Source of the DNA: Burkholderiales bacterium
GTDB lineage: Bacteria; Pseudomonadota; Gammaproteobacteria; Burkholderiales; SG8-39
NCBI GenBank assembly: GCA_026416295.1
Contig: JAOAFL010000118.1
Location: 1-64,000 of the forward strand
Reading direction: 5' to 3'
Length of the DNA: 64,000 bases
Shown here: one piece after another, positions 46,117 to 56,769 of the stretch
Numbering within the stretch: position 1 is the stretch's first letter
How the letters are laid out: each line of letters opens with the position of its first letter
The notes under the pieces: generated by a model
Database searches by the model: none
What the model saw: only the letters and a program-made list of their open reading frames with translations
Told to the model about the DNA's origin: nothing
Position numbers and translations under genes: made by a program

Positions 46117-47301
46117 CTAGTCGGTCTTGGCCGGTTCCAGGCCGAACACTTGGCGCAGGTACGCGAGGTAGCCCGGGTCCTTGCTCACCGTCTTGCCGGG
46201 GGCGTCGGACACCTTCGCGACCGGCTGGCCGTTGCACTCGGTCATCTTGATCACGATGTTGAGCGGCTCATAGCCGAGGTCGTTGGTGAGGTTGGTGCCG
46301 ATGCCGAAGGCGGTGATCGCGCGGCCGCGAAAGCGGCGCGCGATCTCGATCGCGAGCGGAATCGAGAGCTGGTCGGAGAACACGAGCGTCTTCGTGCGCG
46401 GGTCGACGCGATTCTTGCGGTAGTGCGCGATCAGCCGCTCGCCCCACTCGAACGGGTCGCCCGAGTCGTGGCGCGCGCCGTCGAAAAGCTTGCAGAAATA
46501 CATGTCGAAGTCGCGCAGGAACGCGTCCAGCCCGTAGGTATCGGAGAGCGCGATGCCGAGGTCGCCGCGGTACTCCTTTGCCCAGGTATCGAAAGCGAAA
46601 ACCTGAGAATCGCGCAGCCGCGGCCCGAGCGCCTGGCACGCCTGCATGTACTCGTGCGCCATCGTGCCGAGCGGCGTCACGCCGTGTTTCATCGCCAGCC
46701 AGACGTTGGAGGTGCCGGCGAAGCGCTCCGGGATTTCGCGCCTGAGGGTCGCGACCACCTCGTCGTGCCAGGCGCGCGAGAAGCGTCGCCGCGTGCCGAA
46801 GTCCGAGATGCGGAAGTCGAGGTCCGGTTCGAGGCCGCGCACGATCGCGATCTTGGCCGCCAGGCGCCGGCGCCCTTCCTCGAAATCCGGCTGCGGCTGC
46901 GTGCGCCGGAAGTAGATTTCGGACACCATCGCGAGCACCGGAATCTCGAAGAGGATCGTGTGCAGCCACGGGCCGCGGATCGCGATCGCCAGTCCCGGAG
47001 GTTCGGGCGTACGCTCGACGCGGATGTACTTCGGGTTGAACTGGAAAAGCCCGAGAAAATCGACGAAATCGGACTTCATGAAGCGCAGGCCGCGCAGGTA
47101 CGCGAGCTCCTCCTCGCGAAAGCGCAACCGGCACAGGTCCTCGACGCCTGAGCGGATCGCGTCGACGTCGGGCGAAAGGTCCGCCCCCGGGGTGCGGCAG
47201 CGGAATTCGTATTCGACCTGCGCGCCCGGAAAGTGATGCAGCACGACCTGCATCATCGTGAACTTGTAGAGGTCGGTGTCGAGCAGCGACTCGACGATCA
47301 T
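46117..47301 (-). CDS. pncB: Nicotinate phosphoribosyltransferase
   Basis: [90 protein letters not shown]. Confidence 0.96.
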   Translation of the reverse strand: MIVESLLDTDLYKFTMMQVVLHHFPGAQVEYEFRCRTPGADLSPDVDAIRSGVEDLCRLRFREEELAYLRGLRFMKSDFVDFLGLFQFNPKYIRVERTPEPPGLAIAIRGPWLHTILFEIPVLAMVSEIYFRRTQPQPDFEEGRRRLAAKIAIVRGLEPDLDFRISDFGTRRRFSRAWHDEVVATLRREIPERFAGTSNVWLAMKHGVTPLGTMAHEYMQACQALGPRLRDSQVFAFDTWAKEYRGDLGIALSDTYGLDAFLRDFDMYFCKLFDGARHDSGDPFEWGERLIAHYRKNRVDPRTKTLVFSDQLSIPLAIEIARRFRGRAITAFGIGTNLTNDLGYEPLNIVIKMTECNGQPVAKVSDAPGKTVSKDPGYLAYLRQVFGLEPAKTD

Positions 47302-47333
47302 GCGCCGATTCTAACCCGCGCTAATATCGTGCC

Positions 47334-48002
47334 GTGTGCGGCCGTTTCGCCCTGCACGCGAGCCCGGAGGTGATCGCGCTCGAGTTCGCCCTGGCGGCGG
47401 TGCCGGCGTTCGCGCCGCGCTACAACATCGCGCCCGGCAGCGACATCCTCGCGGTGCGCGCGCGCGACGGTGCGCGCGAGGCGGTGCTCGTGCGCTGGGG
47501 ACTGGTGCCCGCGTGGGCGAAGGACGCGCGGGTCGGCGGCGCGCGCATGATCAACGCGCGCGCCGAGACGGTGGCCGAAAAGCCCGCGTTTCGCGCCGCG
47601 TACCGGCGCCGGCGCTGTCTCGTTCCGGCGAGCGGCTTCTTCGAGTGGCAGGCGCGCCCGGGGGGCAAGCAGCCGTGGTACATCCGGCCGCGGACGGGCG
47701 AGCTGTTCGCTTTCGCCGGGCTCTGGGAACGCTGGTCGGGCCCGGAGGGGCCGCTCGAGACCTGCGCCATCGTGGTGACGCAGGCGAACGAGGCGCTCGC
47801 GCCGGTACACGACCGCATGCCGGTCATCGTCGCGCCGGAGCACTGGCAGCGCTGGCTCGACTGCAGCGCGCCCGCAGGCGTCGACGATCTGCTTCGCCCC
47901 TGCGATCCGGCGCTGCTCGTCCTGTACCCGGTCGGCCGCGCGGTGAACGACGCCCGCCGCGACGAGCCCTCGCTCGTTCGCCCGCTCGCTGCGCCGGCGT
48001 GA
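47334..48002 (+). CDS. SOS response-associated peptidase (SRAP/YedK-like)
   Basis: N-terminal Cys [66 protein letters not shown]. Confidence 0.95.
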   Translation: MCGRFALHASPEVIALEFALAAVPAFAPRYNIAPGSDILAVRARDGAREAVLVRWGLVPAWAKDARVGGARMINARAETVAEKPAFRAAYRRRRCLVPASGFFEWQARPGGKQPWYIRPRTGELFAFAGLWERWSGPEGPLETCAIVVTQANEALAPVHDRMPVIVAPEHWQRWLDCSAPAGVDDLLRPCDPALLVLYPVGRAVNDARRDEPSLVRPLAAPA

Positions 48003-48032
48003 GGGGCGCGTCGGCGGTTGCGGGGCGCTCGA

Positions 48033-48052
48033 TACTGGATATAATTCCATCG
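48033..48052 (+). promoter_or_regulatory. Possible degenerate LexA site overlapping the lexA -10
   Basis: TACTGGATATAATTCCATCG: intact left half TACTG, imperfect right half; TATAAT 48040-48045. Confidence 0.4.
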
Positions 48053-48067
48053 ACTGGACGCATCGCC

Positions 48068-48691
48068 ATGGGCGCGCCGCTCACCGAACGTCAGGCCGAG
48101 ATTCTGCGGCTCATTCGCGAGCTGACCGAGGTGTCCGGCTTTCCGCCGACGCGCGCCGAAATCGCCGAACGCATGGGGTTTCGCTCGGTGAACGCCGCCG
48201 AGCAGCACCTGCGGGCGCTCGAGCGCAAGGGCGCGATCGAGATCTCCTCAGGCGCCTCGCGCGGCATCCGCGTGCGCGCAGGCGGCGCGCGCCTCGGGCG
48301 GCTGCTCGAGCTGCCTGTGATCGGCCGCGTCGCCGCCGGTCAGCCGGTACTCGCCGAGGCTCACGTGCAGGGGCGGTACGCGCTCGATCCGAACCTGTTC
48401 ACGCCGCGCGCCGACTACCTGCTGCGCGTGCGCGGCATGTCGATGCGCGATGCCGGCATCCTCGAAGGCGATCTGCTCGCGGTGCACCGCACTGCGGAAG
48501 CCGCGAGCGGCCAGATCGTCGTCGCGCGCGTCGGCGGCGAGGTGACCGTGAAGCGCCTGCGCAGGCGCGGCTACAGCGTGCAGCTGCTCCCCGAGAACCC
48601 GGACTTCGCCCCGATCGAGGTCGACGCGCGCGACGAGACGTTCGCGATCGAAGGGATCGCGGTCGGGGTGATCCGCAACGGCAGGATGTAG
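48068..48691 (+). CDS. lexA: LexA repressor
   Basis: [61 protein letters not shown] cleavage region; [21 protein letters not shown]. Confidence 0.97.
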   Translation: MGAPLTERQAEILRLIRELTEVSGFPPTRAEIAERMGFRSVNAAEQHLRALERKGAIEISSGASRGIRVRAGGARLGRLLELPVIGRVAAGQPVLAEAHVQGRYALDPNLFTPRADYLLRVRGMSMRDAGILEGDLLAVHRTAEAASGQIVVARVGGEVTVKRLRRRGYSVQLLPENPDFAPIEVDARDETFAIEGIAVGVIRNGRM

Positions 48692-48739
48692 CCGTCTCGC
48701 GGCCCGCGCGCGCGCTTGCCCCTATAATCGAAGCGCGCG

Positions 48740-50554
48740 ATGACCGATTCCGCCGCATCCGTCGCCGCCGTCCCGAAGTCGCGCTCCGCGCCGGTGCCAT
48801 TGCAGGGCGTCGATGCGCGCAGCCTCCTCGCCGACCGGGTCGAACAGCTCTACTGGCAGCTGCCGCTCGGGGTGGTCGCGACGGTGGTGGTCAGCTTCAT
48901 CGCCGCTTTCGAGTTGCGCGCCGGCCGTTATGCCGAGATCGTCGCCGGCTGGGGGGCGTTGGTGCTCATCATCTCGGCCGCACGCATGGGGCTTTACCTC
49001 TACTGGGTCCACTACGCCGGCCGCGGCGTGGTGGCGCCGGAACAGTGGCTGCGCTGGCTGGGAATCGCCGCCCTCGCAAGCGGCGCCACCTGGGGCATCG
49101 CGGCCTCGGTTTTCTTTCCGTCGCACGCCGACGAGCAGCAGGTGTTTCTCGCACTCCTGCTCACCGGGGCGATGGCGGGCGGCATCTCGATGTACGCGGC
49201 GTCCTGGCCGATGTACGCCGTCTACGGCGCCGGCATCGCGCTGCCGTTCACCTACGTGCTCGCGACGTTCGGCAACCGGCTGTTTACCGAGGTCGCGGTG
49301 CTCGTGCCGGCGTTCTACGCGGTCTGTGTCGCGATCGCCTGGCGGCTGAACGAGGTGTTCGACTCCGGCTACCGACTGCGGCACGCCTATCGGCGTCTGA
49401 CCGACGCCAACGCCGAGCTGAATCAGCGGCTGCAGCAACAGCTCGCCGAGCTGACAGAAGCGCGCCGCCAGGTGGAAGCATCCGGGCGCAAGCTCGCGCT
49501 CTTTGTCGAGCGCTCGCCGATCGCGGTCCTCGAACTCGATCCCGACGGGCGAATCCGCGAGATCAACCGCGCCGCGGAACTGATCTTCAGCTACGCACCG
49601 GACGAGATCGTCGGCGAATCGGCGCGGCGCCTCGTCCTTCCCGAGCATCACGCCGAGTTCGACGCCCAATGGCGGCACCTGATCGAGACGCGCGAGCCCC
49701 TCGCGCGCCTTCGACTGCGCAACGTGCGCCGCGACGGTATCCCGATCGTCTGCGAGTGGACCGTGACTCCGCTCGTCAACCCGGGCGGCGAGGTCGTCTC
49801 GGTCATCGCGCAAGGCCGCGACATCACGCAGGAGCTGGAGGCCGAGCGCGTGAAGAAGGAATTCACCTCGACGCTGTCGCACGAGCTGCGCACCCCGCTC
49901 ACCTCGATCATCGGCTCGCTGCAACTCGTCAATTCGGGAGTGATGGGCGAGCCGGACAAGGAGGTCCTCGAACTCACCGTCGTCGCCGAGCGCAACGCCC
50001 AGCGCCTGCTCGACCTGATCAACGACATCCTCGACATCGAGAAGATCGAGTCGGGCAAGCTCACGCTCGCGCCCGAGCCGCTCGCGCTGGAGGACGTGCT
50101 GCGCGAGGCGCTGGTGCTCAATCGGGCGTTCGGCGAGCGCTTCCGCGTGCGCTTCGAGCTGCGCGCCGAGCCGCCCTCGGTCCGGGTGCACGCCGACCGC
50201 AAGCGCCTGCTGCAGGTGCTCACCAACCTGCTGTCGAACGCTGCCAAGTTCTCGCCCGAGGGCGGCACCGTCGAGGTGAGCCTGGAACAGCGCGGGGCGC
50301 GAGTGCGGGTCGGCGTGCACGACCGCGGCCCGGGGATTCCGGAGAATTTCCGCGCGCGGATCTTCAGCCGCTTCGCGCAGGCGGAGTCGGCGGCGACGCG
50401 CCAGAAGGGCGGCACAGGCCTGGGACTCGCGATCTGCAAGCGGCTGGTCGAGATGATGCAAGGCACGATCGGTTTCGCAGACCGCGAAGGCGGCGGCACG
50501 ACGTTCTTTTTCGAACTTCCGGTGCTCGACGCCCCCGCCGCGCGCGCTGCCTGA
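48740..50554 (+). CDS. Membrane-bound PAS-sensor histidine kinase
   Basis: Multi-TM N-terminus, PAS domain, H-box FTSTLSHELRTPLTSIIGSLQ, N/G boxes LLSNAAKFSP, DRGPGIPENF, GGTGLGLAICKRLVE. Confidence 0.94.
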   Translation: MTDSAASVAAVPKSRSAPVPLQGVDARSLLADRVEQLYWQLPLGVVATVVVSFIAAFELRAGRYAEIVAGWGALVLIISAARMGLYLYWVHYAGRGVVAPEQWLRWLGIAALASGATWGIAASVFFPSHADEQQVFLALLLTGAMAGGISMYAASWPMYAVYGAGIALPFTYVLATFGNRLFTEVAVLVPAFYAVCVAIAWRLNEVFDSGYRLRHAYRRLTDANAELNQRLQQQLAELTEARRQVEASGRKLALFVERSPIAVLELDPDGRIREINRAAELIFSYAPDEIVGESARRLVLPEHHAEFDAQWRHLIETREPLARLRLRNVRRDGIPIVCEWTVTPLVNPGGEVVSVIAQGRDITQELEAERVKKEFTSTLSHELRTPLTSIIGSLQLVNSGVMGEPDKEVLELTVVAERNAQRLLDLINDILDIEKIESGKLTLAPEPLALEDVLREALVLNRAFGERFRVRFELRAEPPSVRVHADRKRLLQVLTNLLSNAAKFSPEGGTVEVSLEQRGARVRVGVHDRGPGIPENFRARIFSRFAQAESAATRQKGGTGLGLAICKRLVEMMQGTIGFADREGGGTTFFFELPVLDAPAARAA

Positions 50555-50562
50555 GGAATCCC

Positions 50563-50955
50563 ATGCCCCAGCGACCGCTCAATCGCATTCTTTACATCGA
50601 AGACGAGGAAGATATCCAGCGTATCGCAAGGCTCGCCCTGGAGCGGATCGGCAAGTTCACCGTCGAGGTGGTCGGCGATCCGCTCAAGGCGATGGAGGCG
50701 ATCGCGGCGTTCGGTCCGGACCTGGTGCTGCTCGACTGGATGATGCCCGGCATGGACGGCCCGACCCTCTTTCGCCGCCTGCGCGAGGACGAGCGAACGA
50801 AGCACCTGCCGGTGGTGTTCATGACCGCGAAGGCCTCCGCTGCCGAGCTCGCGGAGCTGCAGCAGCTCGGTGCGGCCGGAACAATCTCCAAGCCGTTCGC
50901 GCCGAAGGAGCTTCCGGACCAGCTGCGCGCGATCTGGAACGCGCTGCCCGACTAG
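50563..50955 (+). CDS. Single-domain response regulator
   Basis: ILYIEDEEDIQRIA, LVLLDWMMPGMDG, VVFMTAKAS, GTISKPFAPKEL. Confidence 0.93.
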   Translation: MPQRPLNRILYIEDEEDIQRIARLALERIGKFTVEVVGDPLKAMEAIAAFGPDLVLLDWMMPGMDGPTLFRRLREDERTKHLPVVFMTAKASAAELAELQQLGAAGTISKPFAPKELPDQLRAIWNALPD

Positions 50956-52224
50956 TCAGGCGAGCTTCTGAGTCGATTCGGCGCCCGCGGCGCCGAGGCC
51001 CTGATCATACTTGCGCGACAGAAAACCGATCACCTCGTCGGCGTTGCGAAAGCGCGCGTCGCGGTCTTTTTCGAGCAGCTTGTCGAGCAGCGGCTGGTAG
51101 CGTGCGAGCGCCTGCGGCAGCGGCGGCGGCGGCGTGTTCAGATGATGCAGCGCCACCTCGACCGCGGTTTCGCCGTCGAAGAGGTGTCGGCCGACCAGCA
51201 TCTGGTAGAGCAGCACGCCGGCGCTGTAGATGTCGGTGCGCGTGTCGAGCGCGACGCCGCGCACCTGCTCCGGGCTCATGTAGCGCGGCGTGCCGAGGAT
51301 CTCGCCCGCCGCAGTGCGGTCCACCGCGTCGACGTGCTTGGCGATGCCGAAGTCGACGATTGCCAGGCTGCCGTCGGCGCGGAACATCAGGTTCTGGGGC
51401 TTGAGATCGCGGTGCAGGATCCCCTGTTCGTGGATGTCGCCGAGCGCGTACATCAGCTCGCGAAAGATGCGCAGCGCCTCCGCCGGCGGGAGCGCCCTGC
51501 CCCCGAGCCGCTGACCGAGGTCGCCGCCTTCGAAGAACTCCATCACGAGGTACGCGTGCTCCTCGGCCACGCCGTGGCCGTAGATGCGCGCGACATGCGG
51601 GCTGCGGATGCGGGCGATCAGGTTGTACTCTTCGAGGAACCGCTCGAGCGCCCTGCGGCTCGCCATGATCTCGCGGCGCAGGATCTTGACCACCAACGGC
51701 TCGTCGTCGCCCTCGCGCGAGGCGAGATAGACGCGCGAGGTGCCGCCTTCGCCGATCAGCCGCAGCACGCGCACGCCGGGAATGCGAATGCGCGCCCCGA
51801 GGAGGTGCCCCTCCATGCGCGCCGCGACCTCGGGCGGGACGGTCTTCTCTTCGCGGCTGCGGGTGAGTTCGCGCACCGCCATGACGAGGCGCTCGCGCGT
51901 CAACTCCTGCTTGCGTTGATAGTCGTCGGCGCCCGCCTTCATCGCGCGCACCGCCACGCTCTCGTTGCCGGCGCCGGTCAGGAAGAGCACCGGCGGGCAG
52001 TCCGGGCGGCGCTTGAAGGCGGCGAGCCACTCGAGGCCGTCGCCGCGGCCGAGCATGTAGTCGAGGATGACGAGCGCGTAGTCGCCGAGCGGGAAGCGCT
52101 CGTCGGGCATGTCGTGCACCAGCGGATCGAGCTCTCCGATCTCGACGCCCGGCCATTCCTGCTTCAGGTAATGCGCGAGCAGCCCCCGCAGGTCCTCGTC
52201 GTCGTCGATGATCAAGATGCGCAC
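50956..52224 (-). CDS. Receiver domain fused to Hanks-type Ser/Thr protein kinase
   Basis: REC: ILIIDDDEDLRGLL, LVILDYMLGRGDG; kinase: LIGEGGTSRVYLA, VVKILRRE, HRDLKPQNLMF, VDFGIAK, GTPRYMSPEQ. Confidence 0.94.
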   Translation of the reverse strand: MRILIIDDDEDLRGLLAHYLKQEWPGVEIGELDPLVHDMPDERFPLGDYALVILDYMLGRGDGLEWLAAFKRRPDCPPVLFLTGAGNESVAVRAMKAGADDYQRKQELTRERLVMAVRELTRSREEKTVPPEVAARMEGHLLGARIRIPGVRVLRLIGEGGTSRVYLASREGDDEPLVVKILRREIMASRRALERFLEEYNLIARIRSPHVARIYGHGVAEEHAYLVMEFFEGGDLGQRLGGRALPPAEALRIFRELMYALGDIHEQGILHRDLKPQNLMFRADGSLAIVDFGIAKHVDAVDRTAAGEILGTPRYMSPEQVRGVALDTRTDIYSAGVLLYQMLVGRHLFDGETAVEVALHHLNTPPPPLPQALARYQPLLDKLLEKDRDARFRNADEVIGFLSRKYDQGLGAAGAESTQKLA

Positions 52225-52230
52225 GGGGCC

Positions 52231-53343
52231 TCAGGCCGCCACCCGCAGCGCGACGACGTCCACCGGACCGGCTTTGCCCTTCAGCGCGAGCCGGCGCCGA
52301 TCGAGCACGGTCGCGCGTCCGAGCACCTCGGCGAGCGACAGCATCGCGCGCGGACCGATCAGGATCTCGTTCGGCTGCGCGTTCTGCATCAGGCGCGCGG
52401 CGACGTTCACCGCGTCGCCGATGATGGTGTAGGTGACGAAGTTCGGCGCGCCGACGTTTCCCGCCACCACCTCGCCCGCCTCGATGCCGACGCCGATACC
52501 CGTGGCAAGCCCGTAGCGCACGCGCCAGCGCTCGCCGAGCGGCGCAAAGCGCCGGATCATGTCTTCGGCGCACGTGAGCGCCCGTACGGCGGCGTCGGGC
52601 TGCTGCACTGGGATGTTGAACCCGACGAGCAGGCTGTCGCCCGCCATGCTGAACACCGTGCCCTCGTGATCGTGCGCCGCCGCGGTGAGGATCGTGAAGA
52701 ACTCGTTCAGCATGGGCACCACCTCGGCCACCGGCACGACTTCCGACAAGTGCGTAAAGCCGCGCAGGTCCGCGAACAGGGCGACCACCGCGCGCCGTTC
52801 GCTCAGATCGCGGAAAACGTCGCGCCCGGCCGACGCTTCCGCGAGCACGCGCTCGACGAGCCGCGGCGACAGGTAGCGCGCGAACGTCCGGCGGATCGCC
52901 TCCTTCTGCGCGATCTCGGCGGCGAGACGCCGCGCCTCCAGCTCCTTGCGCGTCTCGTGCAGGCGCCGCAGCGTCTTCACGCGCGCGATCAGCTCTTCGC
53001 GATGGATCGGTTTGGACAGGAAGTCGTCCGCCCCCGCTTCGATCCCGCGCACCCGGCTCTGGGCATCGTCGAGCGCGGTGACGAGCACCACCGGAATGAG
53101 CGCCGTCGCCTCGTTCGTCTTGAGGCGCCGGCACACCTCGAAGCCGTCCGGGCCGGGCATCAGGACATCGCAAATGACGAGATCCGGTGGGGCGGCCTGC
53201 ACTGTCGCGAGCGCCGCGTTACCGTCGTGCGCGACGACCGTGTGCATGCCTTCGCGCTTCAGCCACATCTCCAGGAACGCGGCCATGTCCGGGTCGTCGT
53301 CCACCACGAGCACCCGGAACGGGGCCGCCGTCTGCTCAGGCAT
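52231..53343 (-). CDS. Receiver domain fused to class III nucleotide cyclase
   Basis: REC: VLVVDDDPDMAAFL, LVICDVLMPGPDG, DDFLSKPIHREEL; cyclase: LFADLRGFTHLSE, GTVFSMAGDSLLVGF, YTIIGDAVNVAARLM. Confidence 0.92.
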   Translation of the reverse strand: MPEQTAAPFRVLVVDDDPDMAAFLEMWLKREGMHTVVAHDGNAALATVQAAPPDLVICDVLMPGPDGFEVCRRLKTNEATALIPVVLVTALDDAQSRVRGIEAGADDFLSKPIHREELIARVKTLRRLHETRKELEARRLAAEIAQKEAIRRTFARYLSPRLVERVLAEASAGRDVFRDLSERRAVVALFADLRGFTHLSEVVPVAEVVPMLNEFFTILTAAAHDHEGTVFSMAGDSLLVGFNIPVQQPDAAVRALTCAEDMIRRFAPLGERWRVRYGLATGIGVGIEAGEVVAGNVGAPNFVTYTIIGDAVNVAARLMQNAQPNEILIGPRAMLSLAEVLGRATVLDRRRLALKGKAGPVDVVALRVAA

Positions 53344-53641
53344 AGACGACCCGGACCCGGGCGAGGTAATCCGCGTACGCGGCGATGCAAGTTTCGAGCG
53401 CGGCGCGGTCGCCAGAGGTCGCGCCCTCCTCGATCTGGCGACCGATCTCGGACACGCGGGCGAAACCGTAGGAGTTCCCGACACCCTTCATGCGGTGTCC
53501 GAGATGGCGCAGCTGCGCCATGTCGCCCCCCGCGAGCGCCGCGCGCAGCGCTTGCAGCTCTTTTGCGCGGTTCGCGAGGAAGGTCGGAATCAGATCCTCG
53601 AGGTCTTTTGCGACCGTGACGGTGTAGGCGTCTTCGTTCAT
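53336..53641 (-). CDS. HPt (histidine phosphotransfer) domain protein
   Basis: LRHLGHRMKGVGNSYGFARVSEIGRQIEEGA, HPt-type active helix. Confidence 0.88.
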   Translation of the reverse strand: MNEDAYTVTVAKDLEDLIPTFLANRAKELQALRAALAGGDMAQLRHLGHRMKGVGNSYGFARVSEIGRQIEEGATSGDRAALETCIAAYADYLARVRVVYA

Positions 53642-53700
53642 CGGCGCATTATAGGGAAGCGGCTGCACTCCCGGGGGGACAAGCGCAGCGATGAGGCGAT

Positions 53701-56700
53701 TCAGTGGAAGTCGCGCGAACGCGCCGCGAGCGGGCCGAACGTCCGCGCGAGCAACGGATCGTGATTTTCCAGCCGCCGCGCGACCAGGTGCACCGTTTCG
53801 CCCTGGCGTTCGATCACCCCGGCGGCGCCGAGCAGCCGCGCCCCGAGCAGCGCCCGCCGTTCGCGCTCAACGACATCTCGCCCGACGATCACGTTGGCGC
53901 AGCCGGTTTCGTCCTCCAGCGTCACGAACACGACGCCGCTTGCGGTGTCGGGCCGCTGCCGGCAAGTGACGAGGCCCGCGGTGCGCATCCGCGCACCGTG
54001 CCGGGCGGCCGAGAGCGCCGCCGTACTCGCAAAACCGAGCGTCGCAAGCTGCGGCCGCAGGAGTGCGAGCGGATGGCGCCCGAGGGTGAGGCCGAGGCTT
54101 GCGTAGTCGGCAGCGATCTCGGCCGCCTCGGTCGGCGGCGAAAGCGCGGCTGCGCTGTCTTCGCGCGGCGCGGCCATCGGCGGCCGAGGCTCGATCCCGG
54201 AAGCCTGCCAGCGGGCGGCTCGCCGATGCCCCGCGAGCGAGGCGAGCGCGCCGGCTGAGGCAAGACAGCCGAGGTCCTTGCGATCCAATCCCGCCCGCAG
54301 CGCCAGCTCGGCGACCGAGCCGAGCGGCCGCGCCGCGACGATGCGCCGCGCGGCCGCCTCCGACAACCCTTTCACCATGCGCAAGCCCAGACGCACCGCC
54401 TTGCCGCGCTCGCCCTCTTCGAGCGTACAGTCCCAGTCGCTTGCGCAGACATCCGGCGGGCGCACCTCCACCCCGTGGCGGCGCGCATCTTGCACGAGTT
54501 GCGCCGGCGCATAGAAGCCCATCGGCTGGCTGTTCAGCAACGCGGCGAGGAACGCCGCCGGATGATGGCGTTTGAGCCAGGCCGAGACGTATACGAGCAG
54601 CGCGAAACTCGCCGCGTGCGATTCCGGAAATCCGTAGTCGCCGAAGCCGAGGATCTGGCGGTAGATCGCATCGGCGAATTCGGGCGCGTAGCCGTTTCGC
54701 GCCATGCCTTCCTTCAGCCGCGTCTCGAAATGCTCGAGCCCCCCCTTTTTTCTCCACGCCGCCATTGCGCGGCGAAGCTGATCGGCCTCGCCCGGCGTGA
54801 AGCCGGCGGCGACCATCGCGAGCTGCATCACCTGCTCCTGGAAGATCGGCACGCCGAGCGTGCGCGCGAGCACTTTTTCGACCGCGGCACTCGGATAGGT
54901 CACCGGTTCCAGTCCCTGGCGGCGCCTGAGGTACGGATGCACCATGCCGCCCTGAATCGGACCCGGGCGCACGATCGCCACCTGGATCACCAGGTCGTAG
55001 AAGTTTTCCGGCCTCAGGCGCGGCAGCATGCTCATCTGCGCGCGCGACTCGATCTGAAAGACGCCCACGGTGTCGGCGCGCCGGATCATGGCGTAGGTTT
55101 CCGGGTCTTCCGGCGGCACCTCGTCCATGCGCAGGCCGACGAAAGCGAGCGCCTTGCGGATCGCGCTGAGCATGCCGAGGCCCAGCACGTCCACCTTGAG
55201 GAGCCCCAGCGCCTCCAGATCGTCTTTGTCCCACTGGATCACGGTACGCTCCGCCATCGCCGCGTTCTCGACCGGCACCAGCGCCGAGAGCGGCCCCCGC
55301 GAGATCACGAAGCCGCCCACATGCTGCGAAAGATGCCGCGGAAAGCCGACGAGTTCGGTCGCGAGCGCGGCAAGCTGCTGCGTGCGCCGATCGGCCGGAT
55401 CGAGCCCGGCTTCGGCAAGGCGCGCAGGCAGCACCGCACGTCCGTCCCACCACGAGACGGTCTTCGCGATCCGATCCACCTGCGCGGGCGGGAAACCGAG
55501 CGCCTTGCCGATGTCGCGCAGCGCGCTCCGCGGCCGGTAGCAGATGACGGTCGCGGCGAGCGCCGCCCGCTCGCGGCCGTATTTCTCGTACACGTACTGG
55601 ATCACCTCTTCGCGCCGCTCGTGCTCGAAATCGACGTCGATGTCGGGCGGCTCGTTCCGCTCGCGCGAGACGAACCGCTCGAAGAGCAGGCTCATGCGCG
55701 CCGGGTCCACTTCGGTGATGCCGAGGCAGTAGCAGACGGCGGAATTGGCGGCCGAACCGCGCCCCTGGCAGAGGATGCCGCGCGAGCGCGCAAAGCGCAC
55801 GATGTCGTGCACGGTGAGAAAGAACGCCTCGTAGCCGAGCTCGGCGATGAGCGCGAGTTCGTGTTCGACCAGCGCGCGTACGCGCGCCGGCGCGCCCTCC
55901 GGGAAACGCCACGCGAGACCCTCCATCGTCAGCCGGCGCAGCCAGCTCGCCGGCGTCTCGCCGGCGGGGACCAGCTCTTCGGGGTATTCGTAGCGCAGCT
56001 CCTCGAGCGAAAACGCGCAACGCTCGGCGATCGCGAGCGTTTCGGAAAGAAGCGCCGGCGGATAGAGACGCGCAAGCCGGAGCCGCGAGCGAAGGTGCCG
56101 TTCGCCGTTCGGAAAAAGCGCCCGACCGCATTCGGCGACGGGCCTGCCCAGCCGCACCGCGGTGAGCGCGTCCTGCAGACGCCGGCGCGAGCGCACGTGC
56201 ATGTGCACATCGCCTGCGGCCACAAGCGGCAGGCCGCTTGCGCGCGAAAGCTCGCCGAGCCGCGCAAGCTCTGCGCGGTCGTCGGGCCCGCAGTGAAGTT
56301 CCGCCGCGATCCAGGCGCGGCCCGCGAAGCGCTCGGCAAGCCATGCCGCCCAGTGCTCTCCCCCTTCGTGCGGAACGAGCAGGGCGAGCAGGCCGTCGCC
56401 GCTTGCGCGCTCGAAGTCCTCGGGCGCGACCGCATAGGTGCCCTTGGGAGCGCGCCGGCGGGCGGCGGTGACAAGCGTACAAAGCGCACCGTAGGCGCGC
56501 CGGTCGGGCGCGAGAAGGACGAGCTTTGCGCCTTCCGGCAGGCGGAACTCCGCGCCGACGAGAAGCTTCAGGCTCGCCTCTCTCGCCGCCAGGTGCGCCC
56601 GTACGATCCCGGCGAGCGAACACTCGTCGGTGAGCGCGAGCGCCGCGTAGCCGAGCGTGGCGGCCCGCGCGACGAGTTCTTCCGGGTGCGAGGCGCCGCG

Positions 56701-56769
56701 CAGAAAAGTGAAGTTCGAAAGGCAGTGCAGCTCGGCGTAGCCGGGCAGCGTTTCACGCAAAGAGGCCAT
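53701..56769 (-). CDS. dnaE2: Error-prone DNA polymerase DnaE2/ImuC
   Basis: PHP domain [23 protein letters not shown]; polymerase [46 protein letters not shown]; follows imuA-imuB. Confidence 0.96.
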   Translation of the reverse strand: MASLRETLPGYAELHCLSNFTFLRGASHPEELVARAATLGYAALALTDECSLAGIVRAHLAAREASLKLLVGAEFRLPEGAKLVLLAPDRRAYGALCTLVTAARRRAPKGTYAVAPEDFERASGDGLLALLVPHEGGEHWAAWLAERFAGRAWIAAELHCGPDDRAELARLGELSRASGLPLVAAGDVHMHVRSRRRLQDALTAVRLGRPVAECGRALFPNGERHLRSRLRLARLYPPALLSETLAIAERCAFSLEELRYEYPEELVPAGETPASWLRRLTMEGLAWRFPEGAPARVRALVEHELALIAELGYEAFFLTVHDIVRFARSRGILCQGRGSAANSAVCYCLGITEVDPARMSLLFERFVSRERNEPPDIDVDFEHERREEVIQYVYEKYGRERAALAATVICYRPRSALRDIGKALGFPPAQVDRIAKTVSWWDGRAVLPARLAEAGLDPADRRTQQLAALATELVGFPRHLSQHVGGFVISRGPLSALVPVENAAMAERTVIQWDKDDLEALGLLKVDVLGLGMLSAIRKALAFVGLRMDEVPPEDPETYAMIRRADTVGVFQIESRAQMSMLPRLRPENFYDLVIQVAIVRPGPIQGGMVHPYLRRRQGLEPVTYPSAAVEKVLARTLGVPIFQEQVMQLAMVAAGFTPGEADQLRRAMAAWRKKGGLEHFETRLKEGMARNGYAPEFADAIYRQILGFGDYGFPESHAASFALLVYVSAWLKRHHPAAFLAALLNSQPMGFYAPAQLVQDARRHGVEVRPPDVCASDWDCTLEEGERGKAVRLGLRMVKGLSEAAARRIVAARPLGSVAELALRAGLDRKDLGCLASAGALASLAGHRRAARWQASGIEPRPPMAAPREDSAAALSPPTEAAEIAADYASLGLTLGRHPLALLRPQLATLGFASTAALSAARHGARMRTAGLVTCRQRPDTASGVVFVTLEDETGCANVIVGRDVVERERRALLGARLLGAAGVIERQGETVHLVARRLENHDPLLARTFGPLAARSRDFH

